DNA of 64,000 nucleotides from Rotaria socialis (taxonomy: Eukaryota > Rotifera > Eurotatoria > Philodinida > Philodinidae): the NCBI GenBank assembly GCA_905331475.1, contig CAJNYU010000205.1, forward strand, positions 124,001-188,000. Direction: 5' to 3'. The notes beneath the pieces are model-generated. The model was given only the letters and a program-made list of their open reading frames with translations, searched no databases and was not told the DNA's origin. Positions 47,288-57,883 of this stretch are shown here, one piece after another. How positions within the stretch are numbered: position 1 is the first letter of the stretch; every line of letters begins with the position of its first letter. Both the position numbers and the translations under genes were made by a program.

Positions 47288-47737
47288 CCCTCCGGACAGC
47301 TGATATAGAGTGCAAATGAAGAATTGAAATCGTGAATTGAGTAGAGAGTTTTAATTTGCTTAAAATTTGTTCGTAGGTTTTAAGTTTTTATGGTGTTCTA
47401 CACGAACCAAAATAAGTGAACTTGAAAGAATGCATAAAAGTGACTAATAAGGTCTGATTTCACAGGAAAAGTATTATTTCTGTTCTCTTCGTCAATCAAC
47501 ACGCTCGAAAAACTGAACAACATAGATTTACGTTTCTCAAAGACTCGATGCTTTACGTTTGAATTTTGTTTTATTCATTTAGTAGATAATCTGTTGAGGT
47601 CTATTCACATTATCATTATTTATATGAATTTAAAGTGATGTTGTTTCACAGGGGAAAAAAACGTTGGAATACATAAGAACGACAAAAATAAGTTCATTGA
47701 AAAAGATAAAAAAAACAACAACATGAATATGATCGTT

Positions 47738-47981
47738 TTAACTTTCCCAAGCGAATTTTGAATAGTCGCAGCCACTAGATGTGTTACATGTTCTAAAAAA
47801 AGAAACCAGTAACACGACATCGCCACCATGGAGCACATCTAGCTGTACATGCTCAGTTTATTTGACATTTAGCAATTGTAACCTTGGTGTCATCGTCATT
47901 TTCGATCAAGTTCGCTTGAAGACTAGCAATCAGAATCAAAATAATTACAATAACAATGCCCAAGACTTGTTTTTTAATCAT
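47738..47981 (-). pseudogene. Broken gene for a short cysteine-rich secreted peptide
   Basis: ATG 47979-47981 opens a strong signal peptide (KKQVLGIVIVIILILIASLQ) followed by an acidic propeptide-like segment and a first Cys. The frame then meets TGA at 47853-47855. Past that stop the same frame carries three closely spaced Cys codons and a Trp pair (about 47810-47850) before a TAG. A one-base shift at a run of seven T's then gives a short tail with two more Cys and a proper stop at 47738-47740. Six Cys codons after a signal peptide resemble defensin-like or other disulfide-rich peptides, but I cannot name a family. The alternative is a working 42-residue peptide that ends at the first stop. 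Function and activity are unknown. Confidence 0.45.
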
Positions 47982-50530
47982 ATCAATTGAGTTGAAAGAT
48001 GGAAGAGTTTCAACGAGTCTCAAGCAAAGAACGAAAACTGCAAAACTAAACCTATGCTTTTGTAGGATCAGAGAGTATGAAGTCAAAACAAGTAATGAAT
48101 TGCCTTCTACGAACTACAATACCCGATATGCATTCAAGACACGAATAATTTCTCTATTTCAAACTCATTATAAGAGGAAAGACTAATTCCTCTATACCTA
48201 ATTTTACCACGATGCGCAAATAAAATTACTTTTCAAAAATCATATTATGTCGTTCTCAGCAAATGAATGAAGTTGTTATTTTGACTTTTATCCTACATAT
48301 ATTACGATTTATGTTTACATAAAATAACAAATTGATCGTATCACGGAAATTATTCATCAGTATTTTTTTAACTAAAATTATACTATGATCAACAGATTTT
48401 TTGATTTCAATTTCGATAAAATCGTAGACAAATACGAATCTCTCATGAAATGCTATGTCCTCCGTAAGAATCGAAATTTCACAAACAAAAAATAGTGATT
48501 TATAAGCTATTTTATGAAACAGAACTCTCATTCATCGAGATGCAAAGTGTAAGAGTCGTCTATAAACAGCTTCACGTTTGATAATCAACGTCAATTATTC
48601 CATTTATATTATTTCTGGATCTCAATCAGTTCAATTGATATTCGCAAACTGCTCTAAAACATAAAAATCAATCTCATCTTTACTATCCCTGTCTTCATTC
48701 AAAACTTGATAGAAGACATCTATAATCTAACTTAAGGAATATTCTATAATGCATTCTACTTTTAGGATTATTTGTAAAAATATTTTTGTACTTCATTTTA
48801 TTAATGTGAGCAAAATGCATTGAATTTTATGCTGATAACATGGGCATGCAAATTTATATAGATTAATTGATGAATCTTCCTATTTCAAGCAAAAAATTTT
48901 TATTTTATAGTTTTCGTCGATCTTATCTATGAAGCACTACTGTCAAACATAATTAAATTCTATTCATTAGTGAATTCAGACATTGTACTGTGCACACAAT
49001 GAGTGCTGTCGTCTATAGATGTCCTTTTTTGTACATGCGAATAGATTCATGTCAATTTTCTATGACTTGTCATTGCGATTAATTTCAATGATGTCAAAAA
49101 AGAACGAAGCACGATAATTGATGAAGATCATATGTTTTCAGTAAAACTATGTTAGTCCTCTGAATGAGCAAGATTATACAATCGAAATAATAATTTTAAT
49201 ATACATCTCGTGTAGCTATCTAATCAGAGGACATATCAGGTCATTTTCGTACGTCTCCATTTCTTATCTGTGAAACATTACATTTATTCGTTCGACACCC
49301 CGAAGTCATTTGTTCGTATCAATATGCGGTTCATTTAGCAAGCAAGCAAAACTTAGTACTAGTTCATTCTATTGTCTATCTAGCCTATCACATTTTAGTC
49401 GTCTACTCTATCGTGTCAATCAGGTGAAGTGTGTAAGTGTACTGATATAATCTCTCTACTGAATGGATTATGTGTATAGTGAGAAGCGAAAACGATTATT
49501 TCAGTTGATTGAATGAAATAATACATATATGAATTACACCATCATTATTCTTCAAGAAAAAAATTTCCTTTGCTTTTTCAAATGGTTCGTCTCTGTCGAT
49601 ATTTTTCTATATGAATTGTACGCTGTAAGCAATACAATTATAATCAATCAATGTCTTCGGAATCAACAGGATCTTTACTAGATGGCCTTGGACTTACGAT
49701 TTTTTATTTGTAATAGAAAAGAAAAAAAGGTTGATTTCATCTCTCTACACATATGTTATCTAATAATATACGTCTTTATATCGTGATAAGTGACTCGCTT
49801 TTTATTACGTGTATGAAAACTATGAATACGTTTAATCCTAGTCTTTTTGTATCTTATGTAGGGATGTCCTGGTTGTTGGCGAGGAAGTTAACCCCGACCG
49901 CAACATCTAGTTAACTTTATCAGCAATCTCTCAATCAGTCTCGTGTGCCATTAACACTTGCCGTTTGACGCATGAATGATTTCTCGAGAATACGAGGCGC
50001 GTCTTTTCTTTTTCAATGAGTCTGTTGCATGTAGTCCTTTTTGAAGAATGATAATACGTTTGGGAGATGTTTTTTCTTTTTTTTGTTGTGGTGATGGTTG
50101 TGGGTATTATTAATACGTTGATGGATGAGAAAAAAAACTTATCTTTTGTCTCGACGATGACTGAATGATGAGCTCAATATGATAATTTTTAAATGGAACA
50201 GCCGAAAAAAACATGCAACAAACTCGTTGCTATTGCATGACTTACAAGAAAAGTTCTTTTTTTTCACAGATTGATTATAGAGTAATCTTTAATGTCTCTA
50301 ATGAGAAAAGAATTGATTCTATTTTTGTTGATGACATTTGCACGGATTTTTTCTATTGGTAGAAACAACAAGTTATCCGATTGGTCATTTGGGAGAATAG
50401 CAAGAACGAGAGAGCGAGAGAGCGAAGGAAAGAGTGAAAGAAGAATAATTAGAAAGATGAAGCAGATATGTGTTCTACTATCAATAATGATTGAATAAAT
50501 TGAATAGCAGCGAACAATTACATATCAAAT
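47982..50530. other. Intergenic upstream of mab-21
   Basis: About 2.5 kb without recognised genes. Frames at 48256-48531 (minus) and 50292-50498 (plus) show no family features. The part nearest 50530 should hold the mab-21 promoter and leader. Confidence 0.5.
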
Positions 50531-51737
50531 ATGTTGTGCCCGACAAATAATTTTGCTCTTCAACTTAATAAATATTTTGTTGAAAAAGTAATTCCACGAA
50601 AAAACTCAATTTATAAAGCTGTTCGAGAAGTATCAAAAGTAGTTACGGAAGTATTACGTGAAGTTGAAGCACAAGAGCCACGATTTATTTCGTCACTCAA
50701 CGAATTGAATGGCCGTTTCGAAGGTTTTTCATCGGCATCGCATACAGAATTCGAGGTAAGAAATATTACTGATTATAATATAAATGATGTGTAAAGAGAT
50801 CAATCATTCTAAACAAAACAATAAGCATTCTTTGGAAAAACATCATTTGTTTTTTTCTTTGTTCTGCTATATTTAGGTTGTGCTCTATTTGAATCAAATG
50901 GGTGTATTTAATTTTGTTGACGATGGCACCATTCCGGGTTGTGCCGTACTCAAATTATCCGATGGTCGTAAACGTTCAATGTCACTTTGGGTAGAATTTA
51001 TAACAGCTAGCGGTTATTTATCAGCACGTAAAATTCGCTCACGCTTTCAAGCACTTGTTGCTCAAGCTTGTGAAAAATGTCCGTGTCGTGATTATGTTAA
51101 ATTATTAACTGATACGTCTGAAGTACGTCTTCGTATTCGTGAAAAATATATTGTACATATTGTACCAGCATTTCGTTGTGCTGGCTTGTGGCCACGTTCG
51201 GCTGCTCATTGGCCATTTTCTCCGACGCAATTTTCTATTTGGCCAAATCCAAATCAAATCAATGATGTTAAAAATGAAGGCTTCAATATCCTATCGAAAG
51301 AATCCATTTATATGAAAGATAAACAAGCCAATTCTGAAGGTGACGCATGGATCATGTCATTTACGGAAGCTGAAGATCGTCTTTTACAAGATGGTACTCG
51401 ACGTAAATGTCTGTCCGTATTGAAAACATTGCGTGATCGTAATTTTGATTCATCAGCAATATCGAATTATGTATTAAAATCTTTAGTTTTATATGAATGT
51501 GAAAAACATCCGAACGAACAAGAATGGTGTGATGATACTACACTGGGCGATCGTCTCAATGGAATTCTATTACAATTAATATCTTGTTTACAATGCAGAA
51601 AATGTCCGCATTATTTTTTACCCAATGTTGATTTATTCAAAGGAAAATCTATTCAATCACTTGATAATGCTGCTAAACAATGTTGGCGTTTAACTCGTGA
51701 AATGCTCATTAATAGTCATTGTCTTGATAGGTTATAA
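50531..51737 (+). CDS. mab-21: Mab-21 domain protein (MAB21L1/2 orthologue)
   Basis: Two exons (50531-50755 and 50877-51737) splice at GAG/GTAAG and TTTAG/GTT to give 361 residues; vertebrate MAB21L1 has 359. Identity to MAB21L1/2 is very high by eye. Examples are 'LYLNQMGVFNFVDDGTIPGC', 'VLKLSDGRKRSMSLWVEFIT', 'ASGYLSARKIRSRFQ', 'PRSAAHWPF', 'KCLSVLKTLRD' and 'LGDRLNGILLQLISCLQCRK' followed by CPHYFLPN. The fold is a nucleotidyltransferase shared with cGAS, but MAB21L proteins are developmental regulators acting in eye and neural patterning without proven enzyme activity. The single intron after the first fifth of the protein is of the usual short class (121 bp). Only the region around residues 120-170 drifts. 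This is the most conserved protein in the window. Confidence 0.96.
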
Positions 51738-52526
51738 AGATCAAACGAATAATTACATGAGATATATTCTGTTCTCTTTTTTCTTCTTCTTGTTGCTTGG
51801 ATGTTTATTTTATGAATAAACATACCATCACGTACTATCGTTTCACACTCTCGTTTTTATATTGTAAACAATAACATTTTCTTTTTTTTTTTTCTTCTGT
51901 CTGTTGTGTATGCATTTCGTTTAATAGACCATAAAGAAAATCAATTTTAGTAAACAGAAAAAAGAACCGAAGGAAAAGATGAAAGCTTATGAATGTCTGG
52001 CTATTGTTTAGGTTGTTTCGAATAATTATCTCGAAGTATTTAGCGTTATTGGATGAGATAGATTGTGTGACATAGTCTTAAACGAAGTGCTAAAGGTAAT
52101 CAGAGAAATATCTTTTCTGCTGACAGACAGACATGCAAGCGGAAAGAGATCGATTACATACGGTACTATGATTGCGTCAATTTAAAAATGATGCTATCTC
52201 ACATTTCAATGACACAGCAAGCTCAATTTTAGTATCATTATCGATAAAAATTTCTTCACATATATACATCAAACGAAGCTCAAGTTAAAAGGGTATCGAT
52301 AAAAGAGAAAAAAAAGGAGAAAAAAAATGGAATGTAATGTCGTTGATTTGATCAAGAGAAAAAAAAAGAGAAGAAAATTAATCTTGACAATATGTCACAT
52401 TGAATCAATATACCATTTGTCAAATGAAACACTATAGGACCCATTTGCTTTCTTTCTTTCTTTTTTTTTCTCTTATTCTACTAGCATATGTGTGTGTTCA
52501 ATCAATTTGGTAATATCAATTTCATA
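51738..52526. other. Intergenic between converging mab-21 and OGFOD2
   Basis: About 790 bp of AT-rich DNA with A-rich and T-rich runs that should contain both 3' untranslated regions. Nothing else was recognised. Confidence 0.5.
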
Positions 52527-53887
52527 CTAGATGCTTCCTATTAATTTTATCATTCCATCTCCGTAGCTATCTGAATCGACAGGTACAAGACATTCAGGTG
52601 TTTGCCAACACATAGGACAAAGTTGGCTACGTTTTGAGGATGAACGCATCCATATAATAAGATTATAACGTTCACCAGATGTGATGGGTTCCGAACCATG
52701 AAGATGTTGTGCACGATGTAGAACTCCTATTGTAGGCTTGTGTTCAACAACTGAAAAGAAAACATATTTAATGATTAGTTTGAACCAATTTTTTTTATCT
52801 CTTTTTGTTTCCTACATGTAAAGTTTGAAAATGCAGTACGATGAGCTTTAGCCATAGTACCAAAATAAAGATCACCACCTTCGAATTGATCTCCTTGACA
52901 ACAAATTGAATAAATAAAATTACAAAAAGAAAAAAAAAGAAAAGTTTCAATCTACCGAGTGATACATTAAATGTAATTTCTGCATTATCATAATGATAAT
53001 CAAGATCAACGTCTTGGTCAATTTTATATGAAACTACGAATGCTTTATGAGAATCAAGTCCTGTAGCGCCTATATATTCTTCACCGTATAAAGCTTGAGC
53101 AAGAGGATTTAAATATTGATTACGTAATTCATCAATGAAACTGGTAAATCCTAGTTCATCTAGAAGAATCTAATAATCACATATTGATAGAAAATAGTAT
53201 TTTTTCTTCAAAATAGTTTTACTCCATAATTATTCATCGTATTCGGTCTTCCTTTTGGCATTGGCGATGCTTCAAAATGTTTTAATTCTTCAATAAATTG
53301 CGTACAAAAGTCGTTTGTAAATACAGGCATGGAAAAAATTCCATCTAGATAAAAGAGTAAAATAATAGCAGTTACATATAATTCGTTCATATAATTACTG
53401 CCAAGTTTTTTAAGATATTCACTGGAGAATTTCGGTTGTGAACATAATTGTTTAAAATTTTCAGATAAAAATTTAGGCTATAATATAGAATATTTTAGAT
53501 AAAATTGAATTTGTCAATTTTCTCTACTTGAAATGTATAAAGATCGGAATGCAACGGTTGATATTCTTTCTTAATTTGATCTTTACGTTTACGTGCATCG
53601 GCATCATGAGCTTCGCGACGGCGAATTTCTGCATGTACTGCATTCAATAATTGTTCAAGACTATTTTCAGGTGAAATAAGCTACAAAAACATTTCATCAG
53701 TAACATTCAAAACGAAAAAAACAAAATGATCTTCACTCACATTTTTATAATCTTCTCGAAATCTTTCATCATTTGTATAATGTACATGAGAACGAACTTG
53801 TTCCAAATAAATATTACGCTTGAAAAAACACGAACATCGACAAAACGTTTTGTTCATTAGTATCTTAAATAAGGGAGAAAATTTCAT
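52527..53887 (-). CDS. OGFOD2: 2-oxoglutarate/iron-dependent oxygenase OGFOD2-like
   Basis: About seven exons, ATG 53885-53887, TAG 52527-52529. The N-terminal exon (CRCSCFFKRNIYLEQVRSHV) matches OGFOD2. The core shows 'FSMPVFTNDFCTQFIEELKH', 'MPKGRPNTMNNYG', 'DLDYHYDNAEITFNVSLG' with the His-x-Asp iron ligands, 'QFEGGDLYFGTM', then 'VLHRAQHLHGSEPITSGERY' with the distal His and 'NLIIWMRSS', where Arg would bind 2-oxoglutarate. All elements of the double-stranded beta-helix are in order. The family hydroxylates unknown substrates using iron, oxygen and 2-oxoglutarate. A short Cys-x-x-Cys near the end (QLCPMCW) is also family-like. Introns are 50-80 bp. Confidence 0.92.
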
Positions 53888-55060
53888 TTCTCATGTTGAT
53901 GAAAAAAATTCTGTATTTTGTTTTTGTTGTAGTTCCTATTGAAAAGGTCAAAGTAATATAATCTTAATTAAATAAATTGAATCTACAATGTTTACAATAG
54001 AGTTCCGAACTGATAATTTTCATATGCATGATAGATTTTGTATATATTTGGATAATAATCTAGTTTAGTTGTTATCTTTTACAAAAATAGACTGCTTTGT
54101 TTTCAAATAGTCAGTCATGTGTATCAAGTTTTTGACATATAAAAGCGAACATGTGGGCACTTGCCAAGTATTGATACGTTAATATTGTTCACACTTGAGA
54201 GCGTCGTTCTACACCAAGTAAAAAAGCCCAAAGAAAAACAAAAAACAGAGTCCGGTATTTAATTACAACTTTGTCTACAATAATTATATGTTTTTGGGTT
54301 ACTTCCAACGGAGCCCTATCATAGTTCAATCCAAGGAACAACACACAATTACAAGCAGCAGCACAACATCGGGAAAAATAGCGATTCATCAATAATGTAT
54401 GTTACTGTCACACGTTTCTGCATACTTGATAACAAGCTGCGTACCATAACAATCATTAACTAGATTCTTACACATCCACACCGGTACCAACAACACAATG
54501 AGGTCGGTAATTGAGTATCAGCTGTAGCTGTTTAAGGAAGAACAATTCGGCGAGACGCATGTAGTCTCAATTGGGATGCTCTCATCTATGTCAGTCTTCT
54601 GTCTTGAATAATGGAAGCACATACTCGTTTACTACTATACACATCAAAGACCGTTTATGTTCGTCCTTTAGATTCTCACTCGATGCTATAACTGCTGAAT
54701 GTCATGCGGTTGAAGATAAGGTTACTATAAATTAATATTAATCACTATCTGCTAAAAAACAATGCTGTCATTATTCATCGATATGTTCTATCCTTGAAAA
54801 ATCACTTCGCGCAGTAGTACAAAAACAAATAACTTAATAATCTATCGTAGATTCATAAAAGAAAAACAAGTAAATATTTATACGACTCACATGTTGATGT
54901 ATGAAATAAACAAAAAAATAATATTTATCAACCAAAAGAAAAGAAAAGTATTCTTGAATAGAAAACAAAAGAAAAAAGAATAGAACGAAGAAGCATAATA
55001 AAATTCGAACAAAGACAAAAAATGCCACTAGATACAATCATATGTATAATGAAGAGTAAA
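53888..55060. other. Intergenic between SIAH and OGFOD2
   Basis: About 1.2 kb holding the OGFOD2 promoter and the SIAH 3' untranslated region. Frames at 54189-54392 and 54834-55037 (minus) are Phe-rich and match no family; I do not call them. Confidence 0.5.
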
Positions 55061-56634
55061 TCAACCGAGAGACACAGTTACATTAATGGCCAAATTTCCA
55101 TTGTCACTAAATAATAACGCCGTTGCTCCATCAAAAACAAGACAATCACTTATCAATATTGCTTGTTGTATACCTTCGTGAATAGATTTCGGTGTACTTT
55201 CCCATGTTAATCGTCGTTTATTACCATTTAATTCTAAACGATAAACAAATTTTTCCGCTTGCTGGCGAGTACCAATTAATTGTACAATAGCAAAAAATTG
55301 TTGATCCTGTTTCTCTAATACAAGCATAAAATGATGTCCAAAACATGATTGCATCATAACCTAAACAAAAGAAAATATTCTATAGGAATGATCAATCAAC
55401 ACATAGATGAAAAGAGACTAATGGATATACATGATGTTTTCTTTTATCGAGACTGTAAATGCACTCACTTTTTAGAATAATTCACTGAATTATTAATCGA
55501 AACTTTCCTTGTCAAGCCTAGGAATAGTAGATAGCGATTAGATGCAAGGATAATTATTCATGACTTCGATAGCGTGCACACGTTTTGCTTGATATAGGAA
55601 GGATTGACCTACGTTTTTCTGTTATGTAATGCGACTATTGCATAATTCAAATTATATAAAGACTTTATTATTTTCTGCTAAAGGCTGAACTATACACATA
55701 TAGGGCTTTGCTTTTAAAACGAAAAGAAAATTCAAAATTTTAATTGACATTGAAAGTAGCAAAAACGCTTTTTCGTTTTCACAATAAGAAACTAAACTAT
55801 ATTCACCAAATTTCGGATCACTGATGAGAACACTTGGCTTCTATTTTCAGTTAAAAATCTTTTTATTTTACCTACCCAGTCAACTGCTCCAGGTAAGGTA
55901 ATATCCGTAGCTAGAAAAACAATATCTTCTCCTTGTAAAGTTGTTATTGATTTATGTGCCAGCCAAAGATGTTGCATAACATTTTCAAGACTACCTTGCC
56001 ATTTACATGAGGCACCAGGACATGGACACATGTACTAAAAAAAATACGATGAATTGAAATAGTGCAAAAAAATTTTAAAAAAATTTACCGGACGAAAATC
56101 ACAAGAATCTTCATGTTCTAATTTATGTTTATGAGTTAAACTCAATAGACATCCATTTGTTTGATATTTACATGGAAATAAAATTGTATCGGCAACTTTT
56201 TCCATACCCAAATTTCGTATATTACCTAACGGTCCCCGACATGTCGGACATGATGAAAGTTTTTGTCGACATTGTGAACAAACAATGTGTCCTGATTGGC
56301 ATTGAAGTATAGGTGGTAGTGCATAATCAAAACAGACGGGACATTCAAATAGATTTACTAGGTCTTGATGTTGGCTTGAACCTGTAGATGTTGCTACAGT
56401 CGATGAAGCAGCTGTTGCCGATGATAAACTACCAGCTGGCATTATATTTGTATTTGTTGTTATCATTTGTTGGCAATTTGGTGTTGATAAATTTATTGAA
56501 CAAGTTGTAGTAGTTGTTGTTGTGGCAGTTGGCTGTGGTGGATTCGTTGGCACATTTGAATTTGTATTTGGAGCAATAGCTGCTCCAAGACGATCATGAA
56601 CAGTAAATGTTGTAGAATTACCATTACTCTTCAT
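55061..56634 (-). CDS. SIAH: Seven-in-absentia (SIAH) RING E3 ubiquitin ligase
   Basis: Three exons: 56634-56089, 56034 to about 55880, and about 55361-55061. The N-terminus is a Thr/Ser/Asn-rich, variable tail with a run of Thr. The RING finger follows: '[20 protein letters not shown]', '[20 protein letters not shown]' with the C3HC4 pattern. Next come the paired SIAH zinc fingers ('[14 protein letters not shown]', '[13 protein letters not shown]', '[19 protein letters not shown]'). The substrate-binding domain follows: '[20 protein letters not shown]', '[20 protein letters not shown]', '[20 protein letters not shown]'. The splice at TGG/GTAGGT and TTTAG/GTT restores the family string DWVMMQS. 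SIAH proteins ubiquitinate many targets through PxAxVxP degrons. The last intron is about 510 bp, longer than usual. The gene diverges from the dehydrogenase at 57039. Confidence 0.95.
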
Positions 56635-57038
56635 TGTTTCTTACATAGATATAGATATATTACAAAATGAAGTAGACACGAAAAGAAAAAAGGAAATTTG
56701 ACAAAAACAGTTAACGAAGAAACTTTCTTTTTCTTTTAAGCAACTATCGATAATTAATACGATCAGATCTATGTCGACATTTTGCCATCATAATGCATTG
56801 TAATATTGAAGAAACACCTTTCAACCTCATGTCAAACTGCACAGTAACAATTAGTCTTACCAGTCTACTTTTAAACGAATAATAAATTAGGTAAGAGTGC
56901 TTTTTTTTACATACAAGGACAGAATAAATAAACAATTATTATTTCGACCAATAGAATTGTTTCCTTTTACACTGACATCTATCTCATTGATTGAGTATTG
57001 AATCTCTATTATTCTGTATATTCGTTTTGTTCTATCAT
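56635..57038. promoter_or_regulatory. Short divergent intergenic region between SIAH and SDR
   Basis: Only 404 bp separate the SIAH and SDR start codons, which point apart, so promoters of both lie here. A minus-strand frame at 56744-56935 has no family features. The SDR frame is open upstream to 56991 but begins there with TTG, not ATG. Confidence 0.45.
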
Positions 57039-57830
57039 ATGGCGAATAAGACGTTCATCGTCACCGGTGCTTATGGTGGTATAGGAAAAGCAATATGTAA
57101 AATTTTAGCCGAAGATCACAACAATAAAATACTTCTAACTGGACGCAATCAAATAGAATTAAATGCAGCTGTTGAACAAATTAAAACAATAACAAACAAT
57201 AAATCAATCCAAGGTTACGTTGTTGACTTTTCATCAAAAGAATCTATCGAAAATTTTGCTTTACAATTTAAAGATGAGCCTGTTCATGTATTAATTAATA
57301 ATCATGCAACTGGACCAAAGAAACGTGAAGTAACTAAACATGGCATTGAAGTACAATTTGCAACTAACGTTCTCGGTTATGTATGGATGACCAATGCATT
57401 TGAAAATAATCTAAAAAAAGCTGCGCCTGGTGCACGTATTGTTAATGTTGCAAGTTACTGGGCTGGTGGTCTTGATATAAATGATCTTGAATTTAAAAGG
57501 CGGCCTTACACAACCGATGATGCCTATCAACAAGCTAAACAAGCAAATAGAATGTTAACATTAGCATATGCAGAGAAATTTCTTCACGATGGAATAACAG
57601 TGAATGCTTGTCATCCGGGAGATTCAAATACAAAATTAAGTAATTCAATGGGTTTTGGTGGTCATGAAACACCTGAGAAAAGTGCACAAACACCCGTTTA
57701 TTTAGCAATATCAAAAGACGTAGCTCATATAACTGGCAAATATTTTCGTGACTGTCGTGTTCAAGATGATCCTTTTATGAAAGATAGAGAACTAATTAAA
57801 AAACTATATGAAACTTGTCAAAATTATTGA
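57039..57830 (+). CDS. Short-chain dehydrogenase/reductase (retinol dehydrogenase-like)
   Basis: A single exon of 263 residues. I chose ATG 57039 because it starts the Rossmann fold at once (MANKTFIVTGAYGGIGKAIC). The cofactor motif TGxxxGxG, the adapted NNHA (usually NNAG), the catalytic Ser in 'RIVNVASYWAGG' and the YxxxK pair in 'DAYQQAKQANRML' are all present and well spaced. 'CHPGDSNTKLSN' is the post-catalytic PG loop. This pattern fits the classical SDRs near retinol dehydrogenases and WWOX, which use NAD(P)(H) on small alcohols or ketones; the substrate cannot be read from sequence. No membrane anchor is seen. The lack of introns is unusual among these neighbours and fits horizontal gain or retroposition. 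It ends 53 bp before the Kelch gene start on the same strand. Confidence 0.88.
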   Translation: MANKTFIVTGAYGGIGKAICKILAEDHNNKILLTGRNQIELNAAVEQIKTITNNKSIQGYVVDFSSKESIENFALQFKDEPVHVLINNHATGPKKREVTKHGIEVQFATNVLGYVWMTNAFENNLKKAAPGARIVNVASYWAGGLDINDLEFKRRPYTTDDAYQQAKQANRMLTLAYAEKFLHDGITVNACHPGDSNTKLSNSMGFGGHETPEKSAQTPVYLAISKDVAHITGKYFRDCRVQDDPFMKDRELIKKLYETCQNY

Positions 57831-57841
57831 AATTAATTTTA

Positions 57842-57859
57842 TCCCGTTTCTTTTTTCAG
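57842..57859 (+). promoter_or_regulatory. 3' splice acceptor between SDR and Kelch gene, candidate trans-splice site
   Basis: Twelve bases after the SDR stop codon a pyrimidine tract (CCCGTTTCTTTTTTCAG) ends in CAG at 57857-57859, 24 bp before the Kelch ATG. No 5' splice site for a separate leader exon can fit between the two coding regions. Rotifers are known to add a spliced leader by trans-splicing, so this may be where the downstream mRNA of a two-gene transcript gets its cap. Confidence 0.55.
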
Positions 57860-57883
57860 ATAAGCATATATCAATGTAAAATT

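Larger units (their letters stand above)
46532..47737. other. Intergenic with GTAT microsatellite and GC-rich patch
   Basis: Noncoding by eye. It holds a GTAT tetranucleotide repeat (46798-46818) and a C/G-rich patch at 47266-47295. No gene was recognised. Confidence 0.5.

Noticed and set aside
47853..47855. TGA read through as selenocysteine in the Cys-rich peptide
   Set aside because: The following frame hits another stop and needs a base shift as well. No SECIS-like element could be shown, so decay is simpler.
48256..48531. 91-codon minus-strand frame
   Set aside because: Ile/Phe-rich AT-driven frame with no signal, domain or splice support.
56991..57038. Upstream start of the dehydrogenase at 56991
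   Set aside because: The codon is TTG, not ATG. The hydrophobic extension it would add is outside the Rossmann fold; ATG 57039 is the natural start.
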